This document shows, piece by piece, positions 1 to 11,730 of a stretch of DNA of 64,000 bases; the first letter of the stretch is position 1, and each line of letters starts with the position of its first letter. Origin of the DNA: Phytophthora hibernalis (taxonomy: Eukaryota; Oomycota; Peronosporomycetes; Peronosporales; Peronosporaceae); assembly GCA_012656075.1 (NCBI GenBank), contig JAAKBF010000039.1, forward strand, positions 186,001 through 250,000, given 5' to 3'. Below the pieces are notes generated by a model. That model did no database searches, was not told the DNA's origin, and worked only from the letters and a program-made list of their open reading frames with translations. Both the position numbers and the translations under genes were made by a program.

Positions 1-103
1 GCGACTGAGCTCTGATGCCGGCTTGACGCTGGAGAGCCTGGCCTGCTAGAAGATCGGCAATGGCGTTCCAATCTCGTCGTACGTGATACAGGTCGTGATT
101 TGG

Positions 104-715
104 TCATTTTCGTAGGACGTACCGGGCCCGTTGCTTCAGCAACTTCAGGCCTGGTAACTTAGAGTCCATCTCGTCCCTCATCTGTCGGATGACTAGGTTC
201 GAGTCGCCGCAGAGGATCAAGCGGGAGACTTTCACCTCATCCAGAAGCGAGTACCCCAGCAGCATGCCACGATATTCAGCTTCATTGACAGTAAGATCCG
301 TGGCGTCGCCTGATGCCGCGTGCACGATCTTCCATCCGGGTAGTTTCCAGATGACAGCACTGAACACACCGCCCTCTCGTTTGGCCTTTGATGAACCATC
401 AAAACTCATGACGCGTAGTTCCTCCCCGGCTGCTATGGTCGGAGTCGGGATGTCGGTAGCCCTCGACGGACGTTTTCGTGGAGCGATGTCTTCCAACGCC
501 GCATCGACGAATGTCTGTGGCGTGATGCTCGCGGCTAGAGTACCCAGGATTTCCTCTTCTGCTTTCGCAGATCGGCAATGTCCAGTTTCCATGGTGACAA
601 GATCGCGGACCATTGCGACAAACGTCCCTGTAGCCCCTTGGATCGGAACAACCAAGCCATCGTCGTGTGTCGGGTTAAGACGCGAACCGTTTTCCCGGCT
701 AGCATGGTGAAACAA
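104..715 (-). pseudogene. Second RNase H (RNase HI-like) domain of the left gypsy element
   Basis: Downstream of the normal RNase H lies another RNase H fold. VMSFDGSSKAKREGG gives the first Asp, VNEAEYRGML the Glu and LCGDSNLVIRQM the second Asp. This D-E-D order is the RNase HI catalytic signature. Extra RNase H domains of this kind are known in some plant Tat-lineage and oomycete Ty3/gypsy elements. The domain is uninterrupted here, although its upstream partners are broken. The short segment between 1 and 103 leads toward integrase, which is outside the window. Confidence 0.75.
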
Positions 716-2434
716 TCACTCAGGACACGTAGGAGTGCCCAGATCTCTTTCTCGACGATGTCGTAGTTCAGCTTGTTCGGCTTCAGCGTGCGACTAGTGA
801 ACTTCACCGGCATACACACACCGTCGTGGGTCTGTGCGAGGACGGCCGAGATCTCCCATTCACTAGCGTATACGATCACGATCGGGTCCCGCGCCTCGTC
901 GAAATGCTTCATCACCGGGGTCTGTGCAAACTTTGTTTTGAGCGTATCAAACGCGTTGAGGGCATGCGTCCACTTTGGTTGGGAGTGCACGTCCGGCTTG
1001 GAGGTGTATTCGTTGAAGTCCGCTTCAGAGAGGAAGTAGAGCGTGGTCACGAAGATCGCGAAATCTGCGATGAACCTGTTTTAATAGTTGAGGCTGCCCA
1101 AGAAAGATTGGAGTCCCTTCAACGTGTGTGGGAATGTTAGTGCCGTCAGCAACTCCAAATTCTTTGGCTTCGCCTCCAGACCGTATTCCGACACATTGTG
1201 ACCCAAATATGCGACCTTCGACATGCCCCACTCACTCTTCTCTACGCTGATGGATAGGTGCCATTTCTCGCAGGCGTCAAGCAAACGTTCCACTTTCACG
1301 CACAGATTGTCCCACTACGAGCCGCCGATTAGAATGTCATCAATGTAAGAACGTCGACCCAACACGGACAAGGTGCCCGGGGCTGCCTGTCTTCCTCCGT
1401 CGAAGACGTCTCGAGTCTCACTGTCTGGTGCGACGCTCCAAAACCGTAGAGCGCGTTATCAATGAGTCGCTGGCATATTTGCGGCGCGTTGCACAATCCA
1501 AATGGCATCCGTGTCCATTCGAACAACCCGAACGGGGTGATGAAAGCCGATACGCGTCGTGCTCGATCTGTCATGGGAATGACCCAGAATTAGCTTGCCA
1601 TGTCTACCAGAAGTACATGTCCAAGTCCTCGAGCAGGTCATTGATGAGCGGCATGGGGTATATCATCAACTGCGTAAACCCATTCACCAGTCGGTAGTCG
1701 ATGCAAAGTCGGATGTCGCCTCCATTTTTCTTCACGATCACGACGATCGGAGACGCCCATGGGGATTTCGAGGGTAGGATCATCTTTGCGCTGAGAAGCC
1801 CCTTGAGTAGAGCCGATACTGGATCCCTGAATTAGGGCAGTAGCTTGTGCACACGTTGCCCCACAGGCTTCGCGTCACCTTCGTCAATGTCGTAGTCAAC
1901 TCCGATGGCCGCGTCTGACAAAGCGTTGCCCTTTCCGATCAACCATTTACGTCACTTGCAGATGATTCGATGTAGCCGTTCTTCGTCCCTCGCCGCGATC
2001 TCCGGCGCCACCCGTAGGTCGTCCGACCTTGAGGTCTTCGATCTTCACTTCTTCGGTCAAGGTGATTTCTGGGAGAACCGCCATCTCCGCCTGCAATTCT
2101 TCGGCGAAGAGCTCCGAACCTTCGTGGAAGATTACGGCGTCTTCAGCCTCTACATTGCCCGTTTTATCCTCGGTCACCTGATTTATACAGTCTGGCTCTC
2201 CCACCTTTCTCCGTGGTATCTCAGAGTCGTCATTGCGCACTTCTTCGTCCGAGGTTCCGGCTGTGGTCGTTCCTCGTTCCAGTAGCGTGACGGCTTGGGG
2301 TCATCTCCCTGTCCAGACCTAGCAGACGTCACCATCACCTGCGGTGGCCGATCCTGCTCTCTCGTCGGGCTTGGCGGCATGTCTTCTTCTCGACGCAGGA
2401 GTCCCCTGAGAGTTTCGTAGGTTGGGTGTTCCAC
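535..2434 (-). pseudogene. Reverse transcriptase and RNase H of the left gypsy element
   Basis: The RT fingers/palm segment at 1329-1574 contains SAFITPFGLFEWTRMPFGLC followed by NAPQICQRLIDNALYGF, typical of Ty3/gypsy RT. The connection/RNase H region at 535-1050 shows SEADFNEY..., VYASEWEISAVLAQ and IVEKEIWALLRVL. The stretch at 1650-2430 is the acidic linker between protease and RT plus the RT N-terminus, with many stops. Frameshifts and stops are present throughout. Confidence 0.8.
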
Positions 2435-2687
2435 CAGCGTCCACCGGGTCCGTCGCTGCCTACGTCAGACCAGTCATCGTCTGCATCGCAGGTGTTGCTG
2501 TACGCGAGATTCTGCTACTCCTTATATACCTGGACGAATCTGAATTCACGTGGCAGAGCGTCGTCAACCGTCCACAGGTTAGAGTCACGAGCGAGTCGAT
2601 CAAGACTGCCTTGTCGGCGACATTGGTTATCCGCAAATACGTGCGTCGCCCAATCTTGCCTTTGACGACTGAGGTTACCCACAAGTC

Positions 2688-3565
2688 TCATCTGGTAACC
2701 CGAAGCTTCGGCGTGTCCTTATCGAGTCGGAGTGGGACGTCGTGCAATCTTCCAGGGTCGATCTTCACCGAGTCTCCACTCTTCACCGTGACCGGGTGCA
2801 TCTTCGAGTCATACAAAGGTCTTCTCCCAATCATCTGGATCCTCATATCGTCGGGTAGGCGTGCCGTGCCGTCCGCGGTGTCGATGCGGACCCCGGGCGG
2901 CACCATGAAATTCATTCCCAGGAGCGCGTCTTGACCGACAAGCTCTCTGACCGAGAGGTTCAAGAAGTACACCAAGTTCCAGGCCAAGGTCACCTTGATC
3001 CGCGTTCTTCCCACCGTGAAATATGTCACGTCCGGACCCCGTCGCAGTCATGCGTCACGCCCGTGTCGATCTGGCAGCCTACCTCACAAGCAAAGGTGGT
3101 GTCTATGATGGAGACCTCGGCGCCGGTATCGAGCAACAGAGTCGCACGGCGGTTGTTTAGCTTTCCATTAATCTTGGCCTGTCGGTACCACTTGTCCGGT
3201 GCGTAATATTTCCAGTATCCGCGCCGTTCTCCTGGCTGCAAGTCAATCACGTCCAACGGAGTCTCCCTCTCATAGTCGTCCGGGCGTCGAATATTTAACA
3301 CTCGGGGAACACGTTCATACGAGGTGGGTTCCCGGTTTAGTTCACATGTATTATCGACCGGGGTAATCAGGTTTTCCTTGACTGCCTCGGGTGGCCTCTG
3401 GGCCACATATGCATAGACGGAAACGGACCGCTCGTCTCGTACTGGCTGTCCAACCAGCGAGCGATCTAGTTTAACATATTTTAGGCCTGCGGCGGCAGCA
3501 TCCCAGCGTGTTTCTGCGGACTGTACCACTGACGAAGTTGGTTCAAGAATTTTTCCAGCGGGCAT
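2688..3565 (-). pseudogene. Retroviral-type aspartic protease region of the left gypsy element
   Basis: The active-site motif LLLDTGAEVS is encoded at about 3115-3141, preceded by a basic segment (KLNNRRAT). A second block at 2688-3029 carries the late-protease pattern with GMNFMVPPGVRID, as in other oomycete gypsy proteases. A frame change near 3028 separates the active site from this second half. The product would process Gag-Pol. It lies directly downstream of Gag and upstream of RT, as expected. Confidence 0.8.
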
Positions 3566-4714
3566 TTCCCTGATTCATGCACTTCCCGCAAGATTTGCAG
3601 GTCCGTAGGCAACGATCAGACGGATGATGTCCTCCACACTTCTGGCAAATCTGCAGTGCCCAACAGTCTTCCTCTGTATGACGGCGTGAACCACATTTAC
3701 GACATTTGGGCCGGTCCGGTCTTGGGTCGTCTGCGACGGGGCTGCGAAGCGTGTTTTCGCCCGAGGGCGTGTGGCCGGTCGTCAGCAGTCAAGCTCGTTC
3801 TTCGGCATCCCGATCATGGTCGTACAACTGGTCGTCGCGATCTTGAACATCACGTCCCGCGTCACATTCGTCCGCCGCGGTCTGAATCGCGTGAATCGCG
3901 CGAGCCGGTGGGGGTGCTTTCTGACGGAACTTGTTGGATCCGAAGAGAGTCTTCTTTTGACGAGCTAGTCCCCGTTGCCGGGCGCATAGTTTCTTCTCCA
4001 ACGCCTCGACATCGGGAATCTCCATCAAGGTCAGACGGGAGGCCAGCTCTTGTTCTTGCGTGTCGAGCGTATGGATGCAGAGCTCGACATGTTCCCTTTT
4101 CTTCCACCGAGCCGTCGTCGTAGTGGACGTTGGCTCGCATGCCAGCTACGTTCAACCGATACAGATATTCAAGTGGCGTTTCATCGGAGCGCTTGGTCGC
4201 GTGATAATATCTGCTCGTCATCGACACTCCCTTCCCGCAATACTGAATACGGAACTGCTCCGTCAGGTTTGTCCACGACTTCTTGACATTGCGACTCAGC
4301 TGCAGATACCATTGGCGTGCTGGCCCCGACATCAGATCTCCAAACAGGGCACACACTTCATCGCCCGTCATCCCATCCCGTCTAGACGCGGACTTGACCC
4401 AATTCAGCCAGGCTCGGGCTTTCCTCGCTGGTATCGCGTCCGTGGAACTCCTTCAGTTCCGAGAACGCGGATAGACGTACACGCGTCACTCCTCCGCTGG
4501 CAACACCGGCCGTGGCAGAGGAGATCGCCGCCGTATTCTCGGTCGTACCATTATCTAGGTCGAACAAGGCGTCTGGGTCTTCGTCACGGCCGCGTGGAGT
4601 CTCCTTGGCGTGCGGCGACCCGCGTGAGCTCACCGATTCCATGGCCACATCGACGTCCGCTTGAGGGGTCATCGTCGCAGGCTTCGGCTCGGCCGGCTTC
4701 AGCGGGGCAGTCAT
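3566..4714 (-). pseudogene. Gag of the left gypsy element
   Basis: A likely start is the ATG at 4714, followed by a Pro/Lys-rich, disordered N-terminus. The retrotransposon Gag core lies at about 4370-4040, with the pattern GPARQWYLQL and then LEYLYRLNVAG. A CCHC zinc knuckle of the exact form C-x2-C-x3-H-x4-C is encoded at 3609-3647 (begins CQKCGG). Gag would package element RNA in the cytoplasm. The reading frame changes at least twice between these blocks, so no full-length Gag can be made from the sequence as given. Confidence 0.8.
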
Positions 4715-5129
4715 CGTAGGGCCCTGTACCGGGAAACGAAGGTGCACATCATCGTCGATTGCATCAGACGGACTAACGCGTCTTCGAGCGACTTGGGAAC
4801 TAGCTCTCTGGGCGCCCGCTACGCGGACGCTGTAGGAATGGTGTGTTGGAGGAGGAGGGTGGCGCCTCCGCTTCGCTACGGCGAGTTTTTTAGGTGCAAT
4901 TACATGGTAAAAATAAGTTAAATAGTTCAAAAGGTTTAGTGTAGGCTGAAGCGGTACACTGAGTAGTGTGCTTTTAATGAGGACAAAGTTAGTCAAGGAT
5001 GTAGGCAACGCGCGTACCTAGGCGTAATTACACACTGAATAATAATAATTTGCCAGAATTCACTTAAAAATACACCCGTGCAACGCGTATCTCTCACCTC
5101 AGGGTTTTCGGTGCGTTTAGCACCAGTAA
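4715..5129. other. Region upstream of the minus-strand Gag
   Basis: This should hold the leader, primer-binding site and 5' LTR of the left gypsy element. It is AT-rich, with a run of A/T around 4890-5060. No clear TG...CA boundary or tRNA-complementary site was found, and no second LTR copy is in the window for comparison. Confidence 0.3.
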
Positions 5130-6270
5130 AGGGTACTTGTAGTATACTGTATAGCGCGCGACCGCGTATACTGTGTATAGTAGCACTGTTGATTAATGTT
5201 CGTGCAGCTTGCGGGTGCGTCAGTGTATACAGTAGTCTGTACACTAAAGAGTGGGTATATAGTAGCACTGCTGATTAATGTTCGTTCAAATTGCGTGCGC
5301 GCCAGTGTAGTATGTGTTGATAACAACGGCGCGTCACAGGTAAGCGTCATCGAGCAAGCCGTACTCGGGACTATTGGTCGTGTCAGTGGTAGTGTATAAC
5401 ACTCGAATGTACATAGGGGCCAATGTATACTGTAAAGCGTGCCGGTATTAACACGTATTGTAAAGCGTGTCAACCTGTAATGTATAGTGCGCGTGTGTAA
5501 AGGGTATTGGGTGCAAAATGTAATGTATAGCGTTCAGTACAGCTCGCCGGTGTATAATGTGCCAGTGTACAGCGCACTCGTGTATAGTGTATAGCGTGCC
5601 TATGTAGAGCGTGCCAGTCTATAGTGTATAGCGTTCCAGTGTACAGCGTGGCAGTGTACAGCGTGTCAGTGTATAGTGTATAGCTGCCAGGGTACAGCGC
5701 GCTCGTGTACAGCGTGTTCGTTTGCACAGTGTATAACGTGCAAGTCGACAGCGTGCTAGGGTATAGAGTATAGCGTGCCGGTGCACAGCGCGTCAGTGTA
5801 TAGTGTATAGCGCTCTAGTGCACAGCGCAATAGTATAGCGTGCCAACGAATCATGTATAACGTAAAGTGTGCCACTGTCTAATCATAGCGTGTGAGTGCA
5901 AAGTGTTTAGCGTGTCGATGTATAGTGAATAGAGTGATGCCAGCCATCTGCGTATAATGTTTATAATGTGTAGTGTATAGTGTTCCAGTGTATATTGTAT
6001 AGCGTCCCAGCGTATCATGATAGCGTTCAGTATAGTACGGTATGTAGCGTGCCAGGGTATCAGCGTCCAGAGTATAGTATATAGCGTGCAAGTGTATTAA
6101 GTATACCGTGTCCTTCTAAAGCGTGCCCGTCTATAGCGTGCCATCGTTCGCCAGTGTTTAATGCATGGCGTGTCAGTGTGTATAGCGTATAGCGTGTCAT
6201 CGTATAACGCAAAGAGTGCCAGTGCATAGTGTGGGCAAGTCAGTGTTTAACGCCCAAGTGCGATACACTA
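5130..6270. repeat. Degenerate TA/TG-rich minisatellite
   Basis: About 1.1 kb is built from variants of a 15-17 nt unit, roughly GTGTACAGCGTGNCA alternating with GTGTATAGTGTATAGCG. The clearest adjacent copies lie at 5630-5720. Units drift strongly in sequence and spacing, so it is not a clean tandem array. No gene is seen in it; the open frames reflect the repeat (Leu-Tyr-Thr rich). Confidence 0.75.
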
Positions 6271-6917
6271 TACGTAAGTACACGCTAAACACGACTCTGT
6301 GATATACATTAAGCATTATTCAGCATAAATTATACACTATACATTGTTGCACAACCGTATGCAGAGTATAGTATAGTACATTGTGTCGCGCACAACCGTG
6401 TATAGTGTATAATATACGTGTCTGTTGCATAGTTGACCAATAACATGTCCCAACGATCGGAAAGAGTAAATGTGTTGCAAAAGCGCGTGTAGAGTGCACT
6501 GTGCACGTTGTACTCTTGCTTGCCTATGGCAGCGTCTAAAATCATTTTAGTAAAATGGCCTGGACCGAGTTGGAAAGATACTACAAAAAGCGGCTCCTAC
6601 TGCACCCAATTTGCAGTCTGGACGCCAGGTTTTGTTATGATTTTGTAAATTGTATCAGCAGAGCAGGGTCCTCCGCGCGGTTATTGACCAATCGGTTTGT
6701 TTCGTGCTCCTACAGAAATGTTTTCCTTTCAGCGAATGGGAAGAGCGGATGTGGTCGTGATCGTACTACCGATCGCAGTCCGTGTCACAGTTGTTCGCAG
6801 TTAAGTCCGATTCTAAACCGTGATAGTTGGCTATTTTGTAATATTCGGTATAGTTGGGGCAGTCAAGATGGTAGTGACAGTCCGTAAAGGAGGTGAACCT
6901 TGTATTGGAAATACCCT
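6271..6917. other. Non-coding, nothing recognised
   Basis: The end of the minisatellite grades into AT-rich unique sequence. No conserved protein, RNA gene or transposon end was seen. Confidence 0.4.
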
Positions 6918-8231
6918 CTAGTAGATATGCGAAAAGACAGTAAAAGGCAGGCCGAGAGGAAGTGGCAGAACGGACGGACAGACAGGACTCTCGGTTACTA
7001 GAGGGTTGATTGCGCCTTCGCTCGCGGTCGGGGTCTTCTGTTGTGGCGGCGCCAAGACCTCTGTGGATGTAGGCACCCGCTGTGGGAAGTGATAGGCTGG
7101 CAGGGCCTGCGATCGCTTCACCCACGGCGGTTGGCCAGAAGGCATCTGCATCCGTTTAGACGACTCGATGCTACTGTCGCTGTTGTGGCCCGTCACGGAA
7201 GCGGATGGGTGCGGCTGCATCGAGGTCGAGCTGTCTTTGAGTGGGCTCTGCGACAGAGTTTTCACCGTCCCGACCAATACCGCCAGGGATCGATGAGTAT
7301 GTGAATCGCGTCCTTCCAGGACAACAAGTCCCAGTCGTATACCTTTTCCATCTCGAACGCCCCAACACGAAACCTGAACCGCGCAGCATCTTGAAAAGCG
7401 CCGACAGCGGATGGGTGCGGCTGCATCGAGGTCGAGCTGTCTTTGAGTGGGCTCTGCGACAGAGTTTTCACCGTCCCGACCAATACCGCCAGGGGATCGA
7501 TGAGTATGTGAATCGCGTCCTTCCAGGACAACAAGTCCCAGTCGTATACCTTTTCCATCTCGAACGCCCCAACACGAAACCTGAACCGCGCAGCATCTTG
7601 AAAAGCGCCGACGACGCAATGCGTACGCTCGTGAGATCCTCCAGGACGGGGATCGGGCAGGGCCCTCGGAGCTCTCCGATTAGCTTCGGCTTGAGGAAGT
7701 CCAAAACCGGATGGCGCTCCAGCTGTCTGAACAGCTCGACGCGACACAGTCCGTAGGCTAGTACGTCGGCCGTATACTCTCGTCTCGCGTCTTTGTCGGC
7801 CGGCTTTAGCGGGATGTCGTCCACCGAACCTGGCGCGCGTAGCTTCTTCTTCGGCTTCTTGTTCTTGCGCCTGGTCTTGGCGGACGGGGTTTGTTGGTCT
7901 TCTGTTTTTACAGACTTCGGACCGGAGGGGTCTCGACGTGAGTCAAGACCCTTGGTAGCTTCCGAGGACGCCACATCGGGAACGGCGAACTGTTCTTCGA
8001 ACACCTCCTCTTTATCGCTGGCACCATGTCCTGTCGTGAAGGCTCCTCGGAGCTCCACGACGCGTCAGGTCTCTCCTCGAGCTCACTTGCCGTCGACGAC
8101 GTTCTGATCAACGGCGCTCCCGCTTCCGGTTCCTTCTTGATCGTTAACCCCTCTTCCGGAGTAGTACTCCCGGGTCGCGGCACCATTGTGGAGTAGCGCC
8201 TTAGCAGAAATCTGCAAAGTCGTCCTCGCAC
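6918..8231 (-). pseudogene. Broken unrecognised gene with Lys-rich N-terminal half
   Basis: Reading right to left, a start near 8190 (MVPRPGSTTPEEG, then KKEPEAG) gives a disordered acidic/Pro-rich N-terminus. A Lys-rich nuclear-localisation-like block (KTRRKNKKPKKKLR) follows near 7850, then a conserved-looking stretch with ADVLAYGLCRVELFRQLERH, then EKVYDWDLLSWKDAIHILID. Successive parts lie in different frames, and a 206-bp duplication falls inside the coding part. The product is not recognised. It may be a retroelement-associated protein, since it sits between gypsy remnants. Confidence 0.45.
7200..7612. repeat. 206-bp direct tandem duplication
   Basis: The segment 7200-7405 is repeated at 7406-7612. 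By eye the copies differ by one inserted G (CCAGGGAT versus CCAGGGGAT, near 7288 and 7494). The near-identity points to a recent event. The 206-bp length is not a multiple of three, so the duplication shifts the frame of the minus-strand gene it lies in. Confidence 0.9.
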
Positions 8232-8304
8232 AAACCCTACGCGTTAACGTCGGGGAAATTCCCGGTTGTTTGAGTTGCGTATCTCTGGGTGGGGTGTGAT
8301 CCAA

Positions 8305-9104
8305 GTTGGTTAGGAGCCTTGAAGCGTGCTTCTCAGGCGCAGCGCGGATTCTCCTCGCTCTGCGTCGCTCTTGCTCTGACGTCTCACTCGTGCGTGACGA
8401 CGTCCTCTCATCTTTGACCTTGGGCGTGCGGCGTTATCGGGCCGGCGTTTCCTCGGTTGTGCACGGCGTTATCGGGCCAGTGCATTGTTCGTCTTCGGCG
8501 TCGGGTATTAGCAACGCATGGATGGTATCGTTTAACGTGTCCCTCCTATTGGGCACGTGACTCCGGTCCAGCAGCGGACGACGGGGGCAGTTATCCTGGG
8601 GCTCTTCTCGGTCGAGGCTGCTGCCTCTTGGAACGAAGGAAATCCACTTGCGTATCACAAAGAGAATTCGGGACTGAGCCTTATGTGGTCCTATCCTATC
8701 AATGCCTTCCTCGCCACTCGTTGGCCTTCTGGCTTTCTTCCTATCACCTCCCGCCGTGCTTACCCATCATCGTTGTCCTGACTTGCCCTGATCGCGTGAC
8801 CCAGTTGTCACATCGGGGTCTTCCGAGTTGCTAGATCGGGGTCCGTCGGTCGGCGTTGTAGATCGGGGCGTAAACATTGTCTCGACCGTGGTTCCCCGTG
8901 TCGCAGGCCTCGTCCCACGGTTGCATATAAACGGAGCGGGGACGCTGCCTGATCTGTCTCCGTCTTTCCTGCGGAAAATTCCGTTTCCCGTCGCTCTGGG
9001 TCGACATCCATCAAAACGGTCAGCCAGACTTCGTCACTCTCCGGCACTCCACTTTTACGTCGGCAGTTCAGCGTTGCACCGCCCTCCGACAGACCGCTTC
9101 TCCA
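8305..9104. other. Non-coding, nothing firmly recognised
   Basis: No protein family is recognised in either strand. A short motif GGCGTTATCGGGCC occurs twice (about 8432 and 8465). The segment leads into the integrase remains that follow and is probably decayed pol sequence. Confidence 0.3.
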
Positions 9105-10417
9105 CACTGCCATGGTGGAGCACTTGCGCCAATTGTTCGCGATCGAACACCTCAACACATTGGTCTCAACCTTTGTGGGCCAGTGCCGTCTGTGCCTGCA
9201 TTCGAGGTAGGGGAACATCATCCCCAGACCTTGGGGTGAAACGATTGATTGCTCGGAACGCAATGGTGTTCTGCATTCGACTATCTCTATATGGGTGAAA
9301 GCTTTGAAGACTCCAAGTACATCCTTGTGCTCAAGGACCACGCATCTCACTATTGTGAGCTTGTAGTCGCCTACACAGCCGACAGCGCTGTGACCGTGGA
9401 AGCGTTGTTAGCGTGGCACGCCCGCTTTGACCTGCCGCCGATTTGGATCTCCGATCAAGGTTCACACTTCAAGAACGAAGTCGTGACAGGTCTGTCAAGA
9501 TGGCTGCGCACGCAGCAGGAGTTCACACCCGCGTACTGCTCGTGGATCAACGACTCGATTGAGCGCGTAAACCGGGACATCCTCCAAGTGATTCCGACGG
9601 TGATTCTGGAGTACAAGATTCACTACAACGACTGGACGTACCTGGTGCCCATAGTGCAGTCCAGCCCAACCACACTGCGGTGCCTTCACTCGGCAACAGA
9701 GTGCCAGTGGAGCTATTCACAGGGCTACTGTGCCCGACGCCTCTTAAAGAATTCTACCTGCACGATGCTGGGGAATTTCAAGAGGTGCCCGACAGTGACG
9801 ACATCGACAATTGTCTCGCCAACCTGTGAAGCAATATTCAAGACATGCTCAAGGTCGTGAACGACCAACGTGTGAAGCAGAAGCTGCTGAACAAGAAACG
9901 GGGTCGTGGACAGAAGGTTGTGAATTTTACGGAAGGTGATTTCGTGTTACGATCCAGTGTGGATGAGAAAAGTGACAACAAGCTACTTGTCACCTGGGTT
10001 GAACCTTATCGCGTGATGTGCGCCGACGCACACTCTTTCCTCATGCAGCACCTCATCACGGGAGATGAGTAGGACGTACACGCCTCTAGACCCAAGTTCT
10101 ATGCGGACTCCAGCTTGGACGTGACTGAGGAACCTCTCGAACACGTCTCAGCGCAGGGAATCGTCCTTGCTGTGGAGTAGCTCAAGGAGCATCGATGGAA
10201 TCAAGCCATCAACGACTACGAGGTTTTGGTGCAGTGGACGGGACTCGAGCAGATCGAGGACTCTTACGAATCGCTGGCCAGCTTATCTCGAAACGTTGCG
10301 ACATTGGTGACGAAGTACGTAGCCGCCGCTGACGACCAGCTGCAGGAGCACTGGCAGCGCTTGACTACAGGTGGACAGCAATTCAGCACGAGTCTGCAGC
10401 TTCTACCTCGACGGTGA
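9105..10417 (+). pseudogene. Integrase and chromodomain of gypsy element A
   Basis: An HHCC-type zinc region is visible at 9110-9215 (HLRQLFAIEHLN, then CRLCLHSR), cut by a stop. The catalytic core at 9249-9860 shows the first Asp in FDYLYMG, the second in WISDQGSHFKNE and the Glu in SIERVNRDI, the integrase DDE triad. A linker (FTEGDFVL...) follows at 9845-10072. A chromodomain-like end at 10210-10300 reads YEVLVQWTGLEQIEDSYE. Integrase would insert element cDNA, and the chromodomain would guide it to chromatin. Several frame breaks make it non-functional. Confidence 0.85.
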
Positions 10418-10758
10418 GATCAGCAAAGGGCAAGCGACGCCGCAGGTAAAACCGACAACGACAACCAGCAGCCACCCAGGACACGCCTGCCGACTTGCTG
10501 GACGTTCAGGCATCCGACAGAGGTGATCCAGCCAGGCCTCCGCTGCAGCCACCGGTGGATTCACCTGGTCCTGAATACGATCAAATCTCAATTGCCTCTG
10601 AGACGCCGTCTCATGCAGTTCGAGATGGAGGACGAAACGTGCTGAGGCGCCCTCCACCCATGGGATACGAAGTGGTTCGAGCCGAGGATCAACATGTTAG
10701 TCGACGAACGCGCTTGCGGACTACGAAGAGTACGACGTAGCAATCCGCTCAACACTGA
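10418..10758 (+). mobile_element. 3' untranslated tail of element A, first part
   Basis: This non-coding tail follows the chromodomain and is interrupted at 10758 by element B. Its last bases (GCTCAACACTGA) continue at 25411: with one copy of the CTGA target duplication removed, the join reproduces a repeat unit seen again at about 25613-25638. Element A therefore predates element B. Confidence 0.6.
10755..10758. other. Target-site duplication CTGA, left copy of element B
   Basis: The four bases CTGA immediately before the 5' LTR are repeated immediately after the 3' LTR (25411-25414). This length fits Ty3/gypsy integration. Confidence 0.8.
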
Positions 10759-11707
10759 TGTGGTGTAGGGATATCCAGATTTTGGGTAACGCTACACTAG
10801 GGATGCCTAAGCTAGACCAAGTGGATAAATCACACTCAAGAGGATCAAGTGGATACATCGCACTCAACAGGGAACGGACTTAATCAGGAACCGCACTTAG
10901 CCGGACTCAGCGAAGGACGGACTCAGCGATGGACGGGCTCGGCGATAATCGACTCGGCGAAGGTCGACTTGGCGAGAATATGCCTGAAGGGATAAATCAG
11001 GATCTGGGCGAAGAGTCGCCGAGAGGTAGGAAACAGATCGACACCAAGGGACGGAGCTGAGCGAAGAGTCGCAGGGAGATCTGTAACGACTCCATTTCAT
11101 GAGATATTTGTATAGGACCGATAGAAGAACATAGGGAAGAGCCCGAAGGGGCTCTCCGAAGATATAGAGATAACAATCAGAGCAGAATCTTCTAAGTCCA
11201 AGAACAGCGTACATTTTTACGGTAAGTCCCTACGTGGGTTGGTTATGTCTGCCGTCGTTCCCGAGAGGCATAGCTTGTAGGGGAGCCGTCTGGTAGCGCC
11301 AAGAGATCAAGGTCGGCCCGGGGTGGGCACTGCTCGCTACCAAGCGAAGACAAGCCTCGTCGATTCGACGAGCCGGTGGGTCTGCACAACCCAAGAAACC
11401 GTAACCTCCTATCTGGGCGTAATCTGCGACTGGTGACCTGTAAAAGCGCTCGCGCGCTGCCGTCCATCCTTTGGTGGAGGGCACAGGGTTTTGCACGGAG
11501 ACTGCCCCGCTCAGGCGAGTCTCTGGAGAGTTTGGAGCTTGGTACCCGTCGGGAACAACACTCAACTGAACCCCGGCTGGGCCGAACCGCAAAGGGGACC
11601 GACAGGAACCCTGCGCAAGCCCAACATCGCCGACCTGACTCGGCGAATTGTTGTGCTGTTGCGTGGAAGCCGAACTAACGACGTTTTCTGTGAATCACAA
11701 CACCACA
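10759..11707 (+). repeat. 5' LTR of element B
   Basis: 949 bp with perfect 8-bp terminal inverted repeats TGTGGTGT/ACACCACA. It carries a strong splice-donor-like GTAAGT at 11222. The open minus-strand frame near 10900-11214 is repeated exactly in the other LTR and is not treated as a gene. Confidence 0.93.
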
Positions 11708-11709
11708 AC

Positions 11710-11730
11710 TGATGCCGCGACCCGGGATTC
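11710..11730 (+). promoter_or_regulatory. tRNA primer-binding site of element B
   Basis: Two bases after the 5' LTR, 21 nt read TGATGCCGCGACCCGGGATTC, with 20 of the 21 matching a plausible tRNA 3' end. Its complement ends in the T-arm-like GAATCCCGGG and the acceptor-like CGCGGCA, with CCA represented as TCA (one mismatch). This is the expected site for minus-strand DNA priming. The tRNA species is not identified. Confidence 0.65.

Larger units (their letters stand above)
1..4714 (-). mobile_element. Ty3/gypsy LTR retrotransposon, partial and decayed
   Basis: Read on the minus strand, the order is Gag (with zinc knuckle), aspartic protease, reverse transcriptase, RNase H and a second RNase H. 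Integrase is expected beyond the left window edge. The frames are broken by many stops and shifts, so the copy is not autonomous. The flanking LTR could not be delimited to the right of Gag. The domain order identifies Ty3/gypsy rather than Copia, in which integrase precedes RT. Confidence 0.9.

Noticed and set aside
5130..6270. CRISPR-like or telomere-like array
   Set aside because: Units drift in length and sequence, there are no conserved spacers of fixed size, and the genome is eukaryotic.
10897..11214. 105-codon minus-strand open frame, repeated at 24599-24916
   Set aside because: Both copies are inside the LTRs and are identical because the LTRs are. No protein features.
11710..11730. 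A tRNA gene
   Set aside because: Only the complement of a tRNA 3' end is present, two bases after an LTR, which is the definition of a primer-binding site.
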